Assembly: GCF_040448695.1 (NCBI RefSeq) | Contig: NZ_CP159307.1 | Location: 310,001 to 374,000, forward strand | Length of the DNA stretch: 64,000 nt | Direction: 5' to 3' | From: Dehalogenimonas sp. 4OHTPN | GTDB lineage: Bacteria; Chloroflexota; Dehalococcoidia; Dehalococcoidales; Dehalococcoidaceae | Shown: in pieces, positions 44,765 through 53,392 of the stretch | Position numbering within the stretch: position 1 is the first letter of the stretch | Layout of the letters: every line of letters begins with the position of its first letter | Position numbers and translations under genes: made by a program | The notes under the pieces: model-generated | What the model saw: the letters and a program-made list of their open reading frames with translations, nothing else | Database searches by the model: none | What the model was told of the DNA's origin: nothing

Positions 44765-44794
44765 AGCCTGAGGTCGTGACTCACGCCTTAGGCT
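44765..44794 (+). promoter_or_regulatory. Strong leader hairpin before the Cys-cluster gene
   Basis: AGCCTGAGG pairs with CCTTAGGCT (one G-T), and inside it CGTGA pairs with TCACG around a single C (or a small loop). It lies 20 bp before ATG 44815. It may regulate translation or be a protein-binding palindrome; no T-run follows immediately. Confidence 0.55.
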
Positions 44795-44814
44795 TTCGGT
44801 TTATGAGGTGATAA

Positions 44815-45258
44815 ATGGCACTTCAACCGGTACAAAATGACGACGAAATCGAACCAGCTTTTCGATGTTTCTGCTGCGGCGTCTGCTGCTCTAAATACCA
44901 GGTTCAGATGACCATCGGCGAGGCTCACCGTATCGCCGAAAAGCTGAGGATTGAATGGGACACCTTCGAGTCGGGCTATCTTGACAATGCTTGGCCAGGC
45001 GTTAAAACGGTGCTTCTGCGCCACAGCGGCGGCCACTGCGTCTTTCTGGAACCTCAACCCGGCGACAGAACCTTCTTTTGCCGGATCCAGAAGTTCAAAC
45101 CGGCTTCATGCGTCGAATGGAATGCCGACGCCGATAAAAAAGACTGCCGCGATGGGCTGGCAAAGAGCTGGAACCTAGGATTTGATGAAGCGGGTCATTT
45201 CGTCGGCAAAGCTGAAAACATTGCCTCGCTGCAGGCGTTCATCGTTTCGCTGGAATAA
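44815..45258 (+). CDS. YkgJ-type Cys-cluster protein
   Basis: A 147-residue protein of the YkgJ/CxxCxxCC family. The N-terminal cluster FRCFCCGVCCSKYQ and later CVFL, FFCRIQ and CVEWN supply the usual Cys set that likely binds zinc or an Fe-S cluster. Function unknown in all members. Confidence 0.88.
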   Translation: MALQPVQNDDEIEPAFRCFCCGVCCSKYQVQMTIGEAHRIAEKLRIEWDTFESGYLDNAWPGVKTVLLRHSGGHCVFLEPQPGDRTFFCRIQKFKPASCVEWNADADKKDCRDGLAKSWNLGFDEAGHFVGKAENIASLQAFIVSLE

Positions 45259-45271
45259 ACTTAATTCGGCG

Positions 45272-46402
45272 TCAGGATTCTTTCGGCGCCGCAGCGTTTT
45301 TTTGGAACTGCTGTTTTTTCGCGATTTCTTCCAAAGGACGCAGAGTCGTACCGAGGTATTTTTTCACCTCGTTGGAGTCGTTGCAATTAGCGAAAAGCGA
45401 CTTCAGGCTTATTTTGCCGCTCTTATAGAGTTCAGCCAACGCCTCGTCCATTGTCACCATGCCGTTTTCCCGGCTGGTAGTGATAACGTTGTGCAATTGG
45501 TAAACCTTACCATCCCGGATAAGGGCGCGCGCGGCTGGCGTGGCAATCATAAGCTCAACCGCGGCGATTCGCCCGGAACCATCGGCGCGCGGCACCAGCG
45601 TCTGGCATACGACCGCAATGAGCAGTGATGCCAGCCGGGTCTCGGCAAGATGCCGCTCTTGCGGCGGGAACAGATCTATGATTCGCTCAACCGCCTGAGG
45701 CGCTGAAGGTGCGTGGCTGGTGGAGAGCACCAGGTGCCCGGTTTCAGCTACGGCTAAGGCGGCGGCGGCTGTCTCCGGGTCGCGGATTTCGCCCAGCATG
45801 ATGACGTCCGGGTTCTGTCTCAGGATATGCCGCAATGCTGAGGGGTAAGAGGTGGTGTCGTCTCCAAGCTGGCGCTGGGTGATAGCGCATTTGATCCGGC
45901 GGTGAACATATTCAATCGGATCTTCGATGGTGATGATATGGTGACCGCCGGTCTGGTTCAGGTGGTGGATCATCGCAGCCAGAGTGGTACTCTTACCGGA
46001 GCCGGTCGGGCCGGTGACCAGCAGCAAACCACGTGGTTGCTGCACCAGTTCCTTCAGAATCTGAGGCAGCTCAAGTTCGTCGATAGTCGGTACTTTCGGC
46101 GGCAGGAGCCGAATAGCCAGGCTCAAACCGTTCATCTGCCTGGCCACGTTACATCGCAGCCGGCCCAAGTCTTGCATAGAATATGCGAAATCCAGTTCTT
46201 TGGTGGTCAGGAAAACTTGACGCTGATCTTCATCGGCAAGCTGAACCAGAGCGACGTCAATATCGTGCGCCGTCAGATCCCCAAACCCTTCAACCGGCTG
46301 GAGTTCACCATCGATTCTAAGAAGCGGCGGGCTGTCGATCACTAATTGTAAATCTGATGCTTTCAGGTCAACTGCCGTGCGGACCAATTCGAGTACGTCC
46401 AT
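45272..46402 (-). CDS. pilT: PilT-like type IV pilus retraction ATPase
   Basis: A 376-residue secretion-type ATPase. Walker A (GPTGSGKSTTLAAMI), the Asp box (IITIEDPIEYVH), Walker B region (DVIMLGEIRDPETAAAA) and the His box (TGHLVLSTSHAPSAPQ) are intact. PilT powers pilus retraction. No other pilus gene lies near, so the pilus machinery is encoded elsewhere or the ATPase has another role. Confidence 0.92.
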   Translation of the reverse strand: MDVLELVRTAVDLKASDLQLVIDSPPLLRIDGELQPVEGFGDLTAHDIDVALVQLADEDQRQVFLTTKELDFAYSMQDLGRLRCNVARQMNGLSLAIRLLPPKVPTIDELELPQILKELVQQPRGLLLVTGPTGSGKSTTLAAMIHHLNQTGGHHIITIEDPIEYVHRRIKCAITQRQLGDDTTSYPSALRHILRQNPDVIMLGEIRDPETAAAALAVAETGHLVLSTSHAPSAPQAVERIIDLFPPQERHLAETRLASLLIAVVCQTLVPRADGSGRIAAVELMIATPAARALIRDGKVYQLHNVITTSRENGMVTMDEALAELYKSGKISLKSLFANCNDSNEVKKYLGTTLRPLEEIAKKQQFQKNAAAPKES

Positions 46403-46624
46403 AAGTTCAGTTTATATCTGGTAATCAATAAAATACAAGGGGTTTTAAAGAAATATTTTTCGTATTGGTTTAAATGAACGTGACAGTGACAATAATACCG
46501 TCCGCTTAGATCATTATTAATGCATAATCTGTCTTACGATAGTTAATATTATTTGCGCATAATAATGGAATATATCAGACTTGACCAGGAAATGATTTGA
46601 CAGCCTCAGAAAACTTCAATGTGC

Positions 46625-46665
46625 TTGTTCCGCTAAAACTGAGATAGCGAAGTGCAGTGGAACAA
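46625..46665. repeat. Inverted repeat upstream of the sensor operon
   Basis: The arms TTGTTCCGCT (46625-46634) and AGTGGAACAA (46656-46665) match at 9 of 10 bases, with a 21-nt loop. They lie between pilT and the BMP gene, in an AT-rich 353-bp gap (46403-46755) that otherwise holds only a promoter (below). Confidence 0.55.
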
Positions 46666-46700
46666 CTTAAATAATAATTCAGCTCATTAAAAAATAACGA

Positions 46701-46729
46701 TTGACAACAAATAGCCTGATAGGTAGGAT
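46701..46729 (+). promoter_or_regulatory. Promoter of the BMP-kinase-regulator operon
   Basis: TTGACA (46701-46706), 17-nt spacer, TAGGAT (46724-46729). The -35 is perfect and the -10 matches 4 of 6. About 20 nt of leader precede ATG 46756. Confidence 0.6.
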
Positions 46730-46755
46730 ATTGGATTGTCAGGTGATGCATTGAA

Positions 46756-47739
46756 ATGATGTTGTCGCTACGGCGTTTATCCTTTATTCTAGTCGTCGTT
46801 ATTTCACTCCTGCCGTCAGCTTCCTGTACTCCTGTTGAGGAGCAGACCAGGGTGCTTAATGTTGGCCTGTTGCTGGGCAGCGGCGGTCTGGGTGATCGGT
46901 CTTTTAACGACTCTGCCCATGCCGGGCTTCTCGAAGCCCAAACGAAATACAACATCCGGTTTGAAACCGTCGCCTCTGGCAGCAAAGAAGCAAATATTGA
47001 CGCCCTGCGCCTTTTTGCCCGCAGCGGGTATGATCTTATCATCGCCGTGGCGTTTGAAAACCTGGAGCCTTTGAAGATTGTGGCCGCAGAATTTCCAGGC
47101 GTCAAATTCGCCGGAATTGATTTTGAACTAGCCGCGCCCAATGTGTCCTCAATCGTCTACCGGGAGCAGGAAGCCGACTTTTTGATGGGCGCCTTGGCAG
47201 CGATGCTCACCCAAACCAAAAAGGTCTGTGTCATCGGCGGTACAGACATCCCGGCCATTCGCCGCATTATTTCAGGCTTTACTCAGGGAGCCGCCTATCA
47301 GGACCCTTCAGTCACAGTGATTACGGACTTTGCCGGCACCTTCGCCGATCCCCAGGTCGGCCTGGCGTTGGCGCTTAAACGTTATGGCGAGGGCGTGGAT
47401 GTAATCCATAATGCCGCTTCACGCACCGGGCTGGGGATCATTCAGGCTGCCCAGCAGACCGGCAAGCTGACAATTGGCACCAGCGGCGACCAGCGCTATC
47501 TGGCTCCGGGCAATGTCGTCGGCAATCGCCCAAAACGAGTGGATACGGCGGTACTGCTACTCATAGAGGAAGTCAGGGATGATAAATTCATCGCTGGCAC
47601 TCGTTCGCTGGGATTGAAAGAGAATGGTCTCTCGCTTGGCCCGTTCGATACCAACCTAGTGACACCGCAGATGGTGGCACGTCTTGATGAGCTGAAACAG
47701 AAGGTCATCGGCGGCCTTATAACGATATTGGCCGAATGA
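46756..47739 (+). CDS. BMP/PnrA-type substrate-binding lipoprotein
   Basis: A 327-residue lipoprotein of the basic membrane protein family, whose members bind nucleosides or similar small molecules. A signal peptide ends in a lipobox (LLPSASC). The family stretch GLGDRSFNDSAHAGLLEA and the hinge region (GIIQAAQQTGKLTIGTSGDQ) are present. The usual ABC transporter genes are absent; instead a histidine kinase gene overlaps it by 4 bp, so it may deliver a ligand to that sensor (inference). Confidence 0.9.
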   Translation: MMLSLRRLSFILVVVISLLPSASCTPVEEQTRVLNVGLLLGSGGLGDRSFNDSAHAGLLEAQTKYNIRFETVASGSKEANIDALRLFARSGYDLIIAVAFENLEPLKIVAAEFPGVKFAGIDFELAAPNVSSIVYREQEADFLMGALAAMLTQTKKVCVIGGTDIPAIRRIISGFTQGAAYQDPSVTVITDFAGTFADPQVGLALALKRYGEGVDVIHNAASRTGLGIIQAAQQTGKLTIGTSGDQRYLAPGNVVGNRPKRVDTAVLLLIEEVRDDKFIAGTRSLGLKENGLSLGPFDTNLVTPQMVARLDELKQKVIGGLITILAE

Positions 47740-49511
47740 TTTTGGAAAAGAAACGCTCGTCTCTGCCCGATAGCGGTTGGGTTAAGTTCAGCCTAAAACG
47801 GCAGTTAGTCACATCCAGCGTCATCTTCTGGATATTGGCGGTTAGCGTAGTCAGCCTGGCTTTTCTTGGGTTTGGTCAGAGTTATATGCTTCAAGAAACC
47901 AGCCAGCGCAATACCCAGATCGCTTCGATTATCGGCCGTGACCTAAATGCTCAAGTGGCGGAGATCCTGGCTGACGCCCGAAACTTTGGCCGGCATCTGG
48001 AATTGCTTAATCCGGATGTTTCTGGACAGGTCGGTGCCGCGGTATCGCTTCGGCTTTCGGCGCCTCAAAGATACCGAAGTATTTATTTTTATGATTCCCG
48101 GGGAGCGTTGCGTTTCTATATCAACGATAGTGTTGATAATTTGTTCAGGCTGACGAACGCGGAAATCCTGGCACGACCAGCGGCGCCAGTTAATGACTCC
48201 GTTCTAGATGCCTATATTTCATCTCGGGCACTGGGCACTTTTCTTTCGGAGGTAAACTTCAGCCCGATTGAAAATGTCCCGGTCATGTATCTGGGCCTAC
48301 CGCTCAATCCAGCGTTAGGTACGGTAGTGCTAGAAATTGACCTTCAGGGTATTTGGGGTGGTATCCAGCAGATTACGTTCGGCCAAACCGGTTTCGTGTA
48401 CCTGGTATCGCGTAGCGGAGAGATTGTTGCTCACCGGGAGCCGGCATTAATAGGCCGGCCGTTGCCGGAAGAACTATTGGATCTGATTGATGGCAACGAG
48501 GGTTCCGTAGAATATACCGAAGCCGAAAGCGGACAGGTTGTGCTATCAGCCTTCAGCCCGGTCGGGGGCTTGACCGGCTGGGGTGTTATCGTCCAGCAAT
48601 CTGAGGCGGATGCCCATGCTCCGATTGACCGTATGGCAGCGACTATCGTCGCTCTCTGGGTAGCCATGGGTGTCATCGGCACCGCCGCCATCTTCCGGGC
48701 GGTGTCCAATCTGACCAGCCCCATTGTCAAGCTGACCGAGGCTACCAACAGCATCGCCGCTACGGGCAAATTAGCTCGAATATCAGCTTCGGACCGTACG
48801 GACGAGCTTGGGCAACTATCCCGCTCCTTCGACCGGATGATCGAGCGCCTCCAGGCTACCGAAGGCAAGCTGGAACACGCTGCGGCTGAAGAGCGTAACC
48901 GCCTGGCGAGAGACCTGCACGACGCGGTCAGCCAGACACTTTTTTCTACCTGTATTATCGCGGAAGTACTGCCCAAGCTGTGGGCTAAGAATCCGGAAGA
49001 AGGACGCCGGCGGCTGGATGAGATCCAGCGCCTGACCAGGGGTGCCCTGGCTGAAATGCGCACCCTACTCTTCGAACTGCGGCCACAGGTGTTGGCGGAC
49101 GCAGATATGAGTTACCTGCTGCGCCAACTGGTGGAATCGTTCAACACCCGCCAACCCACCTCGGTGGATCTTCAAGTATCCGAAGAGTGCCAGCTGACTC
49201 CGGAGGTCAAGGTGGCCTTTTACCGCGTCGCCCAAGAAGCGCTCAACAATATTGCCAAGCACGCTCAAGCTAATCATATTATGATACAGATGCGCTGCGA
49301 ATGCGGCTCTGCCGTGCTCAGCGTCAGTGACGATGGTTTGGGCTTTGATCGTTCAGCGACCAGGCCGGAAAGCCTTGGTCTGGGCATCATGCGAGACCGC
49401 GCCCGCGATATCGGGGCTGATCTTGAAGTAAAGAGTGAAATTGGCCGCGGCACCGTGGTGAATCTAAAATGGCGCCTGCCGGCCGGGGAGGAAATTCATG
49501 GCGGAGACTAA
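47736..49511 (+). CDS. Sensor histidine kinase (NarL-type partner)
   Basis: A 591-residue membrane kinase. Helices at about 27-47 and 298-320 enclose a Cache-like extracellular sensor domain. HAMP follows, then the HisKA_3 domain with phospho-His at about 395 (RDLHDAVSQTLF) and the ATPase domain (SDDGLGF, GLGIMRDRA). ATGA overlap with the lipoprotein gene; 14-bp overlap with its regulator. The signal is unknown. Confidence 0.93.
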   Translation: MILEKKRSSLPDSGWVKFSLKRQLVTSSVIFWILAVSVVSLAFLGFGQSYMLQETSQRNTQIASIIGRDLNAQVAEILADARNFGRHLELLNPDVSGQVGAAVSLRLSAPQRYRSIYFYDSRGALRFYINDSVDNLFRLTNAEILARPAAPVNDSVLDAYISSRALGTFLSEVNFSPIENVPVMYLGLPLNPALGTVVLEIDLQGIWGGIQQITFGQTGFVYLVSRSGEIVAHREPALIGRPLPEELLDLIDGNEGSVEYTEAESGQVVLSAFSPVGGLTGWGVIVQQSEADAHAPIDRMAATIVALWVAMGVIGTAAIFRAVSNLTSPIVKLTEATNSIAATGKLARISASDRTDELGQLSRSFDRMIERLQATEGKLEHAAAEERNRLARDLHDAVSQTLFSTCIIAEVLPKLWAKNPEEGRRRLDEIQRLTRGALAEMRTLLFELRPQVLADADMSYLLRQLVESFNTRQPTSVDLQVSEECQLTPEVKVAFYRVAQEALNNIAKHAQANHIMIQMRCECGSAVLSVSDDGLGFDRSATRPESLGLGIMRDRARDIGADLEVKSEIGRGTVVNLKWRLPAGEEIHGGD

Positions 49512-50139
49512 AGCGATCCGGGTTCTGCTGGTTGATGACCATAACGTGGTGCGCAGCGGGTTAAGCGCCATGTTAGCCGCTGAAGACGACCTTGAGCTAG
49601 TCGGCGAAGCTGCCGACGGGTCGGAAGGCGTCCGTCAGTGCGAAAAGTTGAAACCGGATGTTGTGCTGATGGATTTGTTGATGCCGGTGATGGACGGCGT
49701 TGCTGCAACCAAACTTATCCACGAGCGCTGCCCCGCGGCCAGAGTGATTATCCTGACCTCGTTCAAAGAGCGGGAACAGGTGGACGGAGCGCTCAAGGCT
49801 GGCGCCATGAGCTATTTGCTTAAGACAGTCTCGGCAGCTGAACTGGTAGCCGCTATCCGCGGCGCCATGGCCGGCCAGTCCAAGTTATCATCAGAAGCCA
49901 CCCAGGTACTGATTGAAGAAATGCGGCATCCTTCAGCCCGGGATTATGATCTCACGGAACGGGAGAAAGAGATCCTGGCGTTGATGGTGGACGGCCTGCC
50001 TAACTCGGAAATCGCCGATCAACTTGGCGTCTCTGCCTCAACCGCCAAGTTCCACGTATCTAACATCCTCTCCAAGCTCGGTGTCACATCACGCACTGAA
50101 GCGGTGTCGATGGCGCTTAAGCAGAAACTGATCAAATAG
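49498..50139 (+). CDS. NarL/LuxR-type response regulator
   Basis: A 213-residue regulator. The receiver domain has acidic residues DD at 13-14, phospho-acceptor Asp59 (VLMDLLMPVMDG) and the Lys in LKTVSAAEL. The C-terminal LuxR-type HTH begins near 150 (LTEREKEILALMVDGLPNSE). It is the cognate regulator of the kinase upstream; target genes are not visible. Confidence 0.95.
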   Translation: MAETKAIRVLLVDDHNVVRSGLSAMLAAEDDLELVGEAADGSEGVRQCEKLKPDVVLMDLLMPVMDGVAATKLIHERCPAARVIILTSFKEREQVDGALKAGAMSYLLKTVSAAELVAAIRGAMAGQSKLSSEATQVLIEEMRHPSARDYDLTEREKEILALMVDGLPNSEIADQLGVSASTAKFHVSNILSKLGVTSRTEAVSMALKQKLIK

Positions 50140-50206
50140 CGACTTCAGGTGACGGCGCAGCTGCTCGGACTTTCTGGGTTACCAGGTGTGGGGCGGTTGT
50201 TCGAAA

Positions 50207-50845
50207 TTACCGCTGATCTATCCTCTCGAAAACCCCGCTCGGCGCGTGGTATTCAAGCAGTTCCCCAGCCTGGAGGTCGAAGTACCAGCCATGGAGCGAC
50301 AGCCTGCCGGCAGCCATTTTCTCGGTGATGAAAGGGAAGGTATGCAGGTTTTCCAGAGATAGCAATATCGAAGCCATCTCCACCGCCCGCCGCTGTAATT
50401 CAGGGCTTTTACCAGGCAGATCTGACAGCACCAGGTCCCGAGCTGCCGACGCAATATCCATCCATTTGGTCAGAAAGCCCATATGATTTTCACCGCGAGC
50501 GCCGGCCATCAGGGTGTTGATCCCGCCGCATCCGGAATGTCCCAGTACCACGATATGTTCAACTTCAAGCTGGCAAACTGCGAATTCAAGGGCAGCGCTG
50601 ACGCCGTGGTTTCTGCCGTCGTCTTCGCAGGGCGGCACCAGGTTCGCCACGTTGCGCACGATGAAAATATCGCCGGGTCCGGCGCCGGTAAGCATAGCCG
50701 GGTCGACTCTGGAATCGGAGCAGCCGATGATCATTGTCCGGGGGTGCTGGCTGTGCTTCAGAGTGTCGAAACGGGAACCTCCGGCGCCGAAATAGTCCTC
50801 TCGGAAAGCCCTGAAACCAGTGATGAATCGCTCGATATCTTTCAC
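50207..50845 (-). CDS. Beta-class carbonic anhydrase
   Basis: A 212-residue zinc enzyme interconverting CO2 and bicarbonate. Zinc ligands are Cys42, His103 and Cys106 with the Asp44/Arg46 dyad (GCSDSRVD and GHSGCGG). Length is normal. In a CO2-dependent anaerobe it would supply bicarbonate for carboxylations. Confidence 0.94.
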   Translation of the reverse strand: MKDIERFITGFRAFREDYFGAGGSRFDTLKHSQHPRTMIIGCSDSRVDPAMLTGAGPGDIFIVRNVANLVPPCEDDGRNHGVSAALEFAVCQLEVEHIVVLGHSGCGGINTLMAGARGENHMGFLTKWMDIASAARDLVLSDLPGKSPELQRRAVEMASILLSLENLHTFPFITEKMAAGRLSLHGWYFDLQAGELLEYHAPSGVFERIDQR

Positions 50846-50894
50846 TACCTTATTTGCTCATAAATAATGTGAGGATGCAACTCGTGGCCTGCAA

Positions 50895-50903
50895 TGCTAT
50901 AAT
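50895..50903 (+). promoter_or_regulatory. Extended -10 promoter of gatC, nearly leaderless
   Basis: TGCTATAAT with only 9 nt between the -10 box and ATG 50913; the expected start is 1-4 nt before the ATG, with no ribosome site. Confidence 0.65.
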
Positions 50904-50912
50904 CCTCCAATT

Positions 50913-51200
50913 ATGGAATTGACGCGTGAAGAAGTCCTTCACATAGCCCGGCTGGCTCGGCTCGGTATCGATGATGCTGAAGTAGATCGGCTGCAAAGTC
51001 AACTCTCGGACATCCTTGGCCATTTTGCCGTATTGTCACAGGTGGACACCGATGGTGTGCCGCCTACCGCCCACACTGTAGCCCAGTACAACATTCTCGG
51101 CTACGACGAACCTATTTCATCGCTGTCGATTGACGCCGTGCTATCGAATGCCCCGGAGCGAGAGGGCGACTTCTTCCGCATCCGAGCTGTGCTCGAATAA
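50913..51200 (+). CDS. gatC: Aspartyl/glutamyl-tRNA amidotransferase subunit C
   Basis: A 95-residue subunit that wraps around GatA and stabilises the complex. The N-terminal LTREEVLHIARLARLGI and the closing FFRIRAVLE match the family. It is followed by gatA with a 3-bp gap. gatB is encoded far away at 18665. Confidence 0.95.
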   Translation: MELTREEVLHIARLARLGIDDAEVDRLQSQLSDILGHFAVLSQVDTDGVPPTAHTVAQYNILGYDEPISSLSIDAVLSNAPEREGDFFRIRAVLE

Positions 51201-51203
51201 ACC

Positions 51204-52664
51204 ATGACCATCGACGTTTGTGCATTCACCATAGCCGAGGCGGGGAGACTTCTCAGGGCTAAAGAGCTATCCTCAATCGAACTAACCCGCGCCTACCTTG
51301 ATCGTATCGATGCCGTCGATCCAAAAATTCAGGCGCTTATGACCGTTACCGGGGGCGTCGCCTTCGATCAGGCCAAGGTAGCCGACGCAATCCTTGCCCG
51401 CGGCGAGGGTCATCCTTTGACCGGTATACCCATCATCCTGAAGGATGTCCTGTGCACAAAAGGCATCCGCACTACCTGTTCGTCAAAGATGCTTCAGAAT
51501 TTCATTCCGCCATATGACGCTGCTGTTGTCGAGCGCCTGCGTACCCTCGGTGCCGTAATCATCGGCAAGAGCAACATGGACGAGTTCGCCATGGGTTCCT
51601 CGACCGAGAACTCGGCTTATTTCACCACCAAAAATCCCTGGGATACGACGCGCGTTCCCGGCGGCTCCAGCGGCGGCTCGGCGGCGGCGGTGGCCGCGGG
51701 ACTGGCCCCGGTCGCCCTGGGCTCCGACACTGGCGGCAGTATCCGTCAGCCGGCGGCTTTCTGCTCTGTGGTTGGCCTGAAGCCGACCTACGGGTTGGTG
51801 TCGCGCTATGGGCTTATCGCCTTCGCTTCGTCGCTGGACCAAATAGGCCCGTTCACTAAGGATGTCGCCGATACCGCCCTCATGCTGAATGCCATCGCCG
51901 GGTACGACCCGCGCGATTCCACCTCCGTGCCGCAGCCCGAGAACGACTACTATAGTTGTCTGGGTGACAGCGTCAGGGGGATGCGGATCGGAGTACCTCA
52001 GGAGTACCTGGCCCAAGGGGTCACCCCAGAGGTAAAGGCCGCCGTCGACGCCGCACTCAAGGTCTATGAGGACCTGGGCTGCAGCATCGAGGAGTGTTCC
52101 CTGCCGACCACCGACGCCGCCCTAGCCGTTTATTACATCATCGCCCCGTCGGAGGCCTCGGCCAACCTAGCCCGCTACGACGGCGTTAAATACGGCTTCT
52201 CCCATAAAGAGACCGATAGCATGTGGCAGGCCATGGAAAAAACCCGGGCCATCGGTTTCGGGTCGGAGGTCAAGCGCCGCATCATGCTGGGCACCTATGC
52301 CCTGTCCGCCGGCTACTACGACGCCTGGTACGTCAAAGCGCAGAAGGTACGCACCGTCATCCGCCGCGAGTTTGACGAGGTTTTTACCAGGTACGACGCC
52401 CTGATTACTCCCACGGCGCCGACGGTGCCGTTCAAGATTGGTGAGAAAGCCGCCGACCCGTTTTCTATGTACCTGTCTGACATCTGCACCATCCCGGTCA
52501 ACATCGCCGGCATCCCCGGCATCTCCATCCAGGGCGGCTTCCACAACGGTCTGCCCATCGGGTTGCAGATCATCGGTAAACCTTTTGACGAGAAGACCAT
52601 TTTAACACTTGGTTACGCCTTCCAGCAGGTCACCGACTGGCATCTGCGGCAGCCGCAGCTTTAG
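51204..52664 (+). CDS. gatA: Aspartyl/glutamyl-tRNA amidotransferase subunit A
   Basis: A 486-residue amidase that releases ammonia from glutamine for GatB. The Lys-cisSer-Ser triad is present: Lys80 (IILKDVLC), the cis-Ser in [15 protein letters not shown] and the catalytic Ser in [11 protein letters not shown]. The GS-rich amidase signature is intact. Confidence 0.97.
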   Translation: MTIDVCAFTIAEAGRLLRAKELSSIELTRAYLDRIDAVDPKIQALMTVTGGVAFDQAKVADAILARGEGHPLTGIPIILKDVLCTKGIRTTCSSKMLQNFIPPYDAAVVERLRTLGAVIIGKSNMDEFAMGSSTENSAYFTTKNPWDTTRVPGGSSGGSAAAVAAGLAPVALGSDTGGSIRQPAAFCSVVGLKPTYGLVSRYGLIAFASSLDQIGPFTKDVADTALMLNAIAGYDPRDSTSVPQPENDYYSCLGDSVRGMRIGVPQEYLAQGVTPEVKAAVDAALKVYEDLGCSIEECSLPTTDAALAVYYIIAPSEASANLARYDGVKYGFSHKETDSMWQAMEKTRAIGFGSEVKRRIMLGTYALSAGYYDAWYVKAQKVRTVIRREFDEVFTRYDALITPTAPTVPFKIGEKAADPFSMYLSDICTIPVNIAGIPGISIQGGFHNGLPIGLQIIGKPFDEKTILTLGYAFQQVTDWHLRQPQL

Positions 52665-52671
52665 GCAAGTT

Positions 52672-52717
52672 CCAAAAAACCGTTCGCGATGAGCGTGTGG
52701 AACGGAAGCTTTTTTGG
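52672..52717 (+). terminator. Terminator after gatA
   Basis: CCGTTC (52680-52685) pairs with GAACGG (52700-52705), then AAGC and a T6 run; the flanking A6 and T6 extend the stem. It is also just past the stop of the convergent gene at 52718 and may serve both strands. Confidence 0.7.
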
Positions 52718-53191
52718 TTAGGATCCCTCACTCTCGTACAAGCCTTTGGCTTTGTTCTGCTGCACAATCTTGTAGAATTCGGCGTTGACGTCGGCGCCGT
52801 TCTCCTTGAGCACCCGCTCAGTCATTTCCACGGCGTGCGACAGGTCCAGAAACTCATGCAGCCATTTGTTATGGTCGTCGGGGTTCTTCTTATAGGCCGT
52901 AGCGAACTCGGAGTATTCCTCGGCGATCTTGGTGAACTGGTGTTCCGGAGTAAACTTGCCGCGGACGCGGGGGAATTTGAAGACCTCCTTGACGGCACCG
53001 AAATGGCGCTGGAAGATATATTTATCCACATACCAAAAGACCGATGCTAAAATGAGCTGGTTCAGCAGGAAAGCCGGGAAGGTGGGTATGCCCAGCCTGT
53101 CGGCTATAATGACCTGCATGATAGCCCCGGCGATGCCGGACAGCAAGATCCAGCGCCCGAAGACGTAAACGAACCATTCCCGGGAAAACAT
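52718..53191 (-). CDS. Two-helix membrane protein with MazG-like C-terminal domain, riboswitch-controlled
   Basis: A 157-residue protein. Helices at about 12-32 and 36-58 are followed by a soluble helical tail. The tail has EEYSE (91-95), EFLD (113-116) and QNKAKGLY (145-152), the pattern of all-alpha NTP pyrophosphatases (ExxE, ExxD, then KNxxRG-like), so it may hydrolyse a nucleotide triphosphate at the membrane. Assignment rests on motif spacing only. A ZTP riboswitch and terminator lie directly before its AAGGAG ribosome site. Not a known target of that riboswitch class to my knowledge. Confidence 0.65.
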   Translation of the reverse strand: MFSREWFVYVFGRWILLSGIAGAIMQVIIADRLGIPTFPAFLLNQLILASVFWYVDKYIFQRHFGAVKEVFKFPRVRGKFTPEHQFTKIAEEYSEFATAYKKNPDDHNKWLHEFLDLSHAVEMTERVLKENGADVNAEFYKIVQQNKAKGLYESEGS

Positions 53192-53221
53192 CCAGTTATA
53201 CCTCTCCTTCTTATCCTAAAA

Positions 53222-53254
53222 TAAAAACCGCCTGAGCCAAAAAGCCCAGGCGGT
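53222..53254 (-). terminator. Terminator forming the expression platform of the ZTP riboswitch
   Basis: CCGCCTGAGCC (53228-53238) pairs with GCCCAGGCGG (53244-53253, one mismatch), followed on the minus strand by TTTTTATTTT. The 5' arm of the minus-strand hairpin is the aptamer's own conserved CCGCCTGGGC, so ligand binding would compete with termination. Confidence 0.85.
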
Positions 53255-53318
53255 CGGCAGTCATTAACATCGCGCTCCATGTGGTGCACTCCACTTCCGC
53301 CAGTCGCACGATGAATTA
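53244..53318 (-). ncRNA. ZTP/ZMP riboswitch (pfl motif)
   Basis: On the minus strand the aptamer shows the class hallmarks in order: GACTGGCG, a GTGG/CCAC stem with a six-base loop, TGGAGCG, and GCCGACCGCCTGGGC. ZTP riboswitches turn on genes when purine-precursor ZMP/ZTP rises, i.e. when formyl-folate is short (established). The aptamer end overlaps the terminator at 53222-53254, and the only downstream gene is the membrane protein at 52718. Borders are approximate. Confidence 0.85.
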
Positions 53319-53331
53319 ATCAATTGTAATT

Positions 53332-53361
53332 ACTATAAGTTTAGATACGGTGGGCTGTCAA
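53332..53361 (-). promoter_or_regulatory. Promoter of the riboswitch transcript
   Basis: On the minus strand TTGACA (53356-53361) and TATAGT (53332-53337) are 18 nt apart (17 if TTATAG is used). Transcription would start near 53325, just before the aptamer. Confidence 0.75.
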
Positions 53362-53392
53362 CCAGCTTTGCCGAAGCGAATATCGATATCTT

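Noticed and set aside
53222-53254. Terminator for a plus-strand gene ending near 53.2 kb
   Set aside because: The T-run lies on the minus strand and no plus-strand gene ends here; it fits the riboswitch instead.
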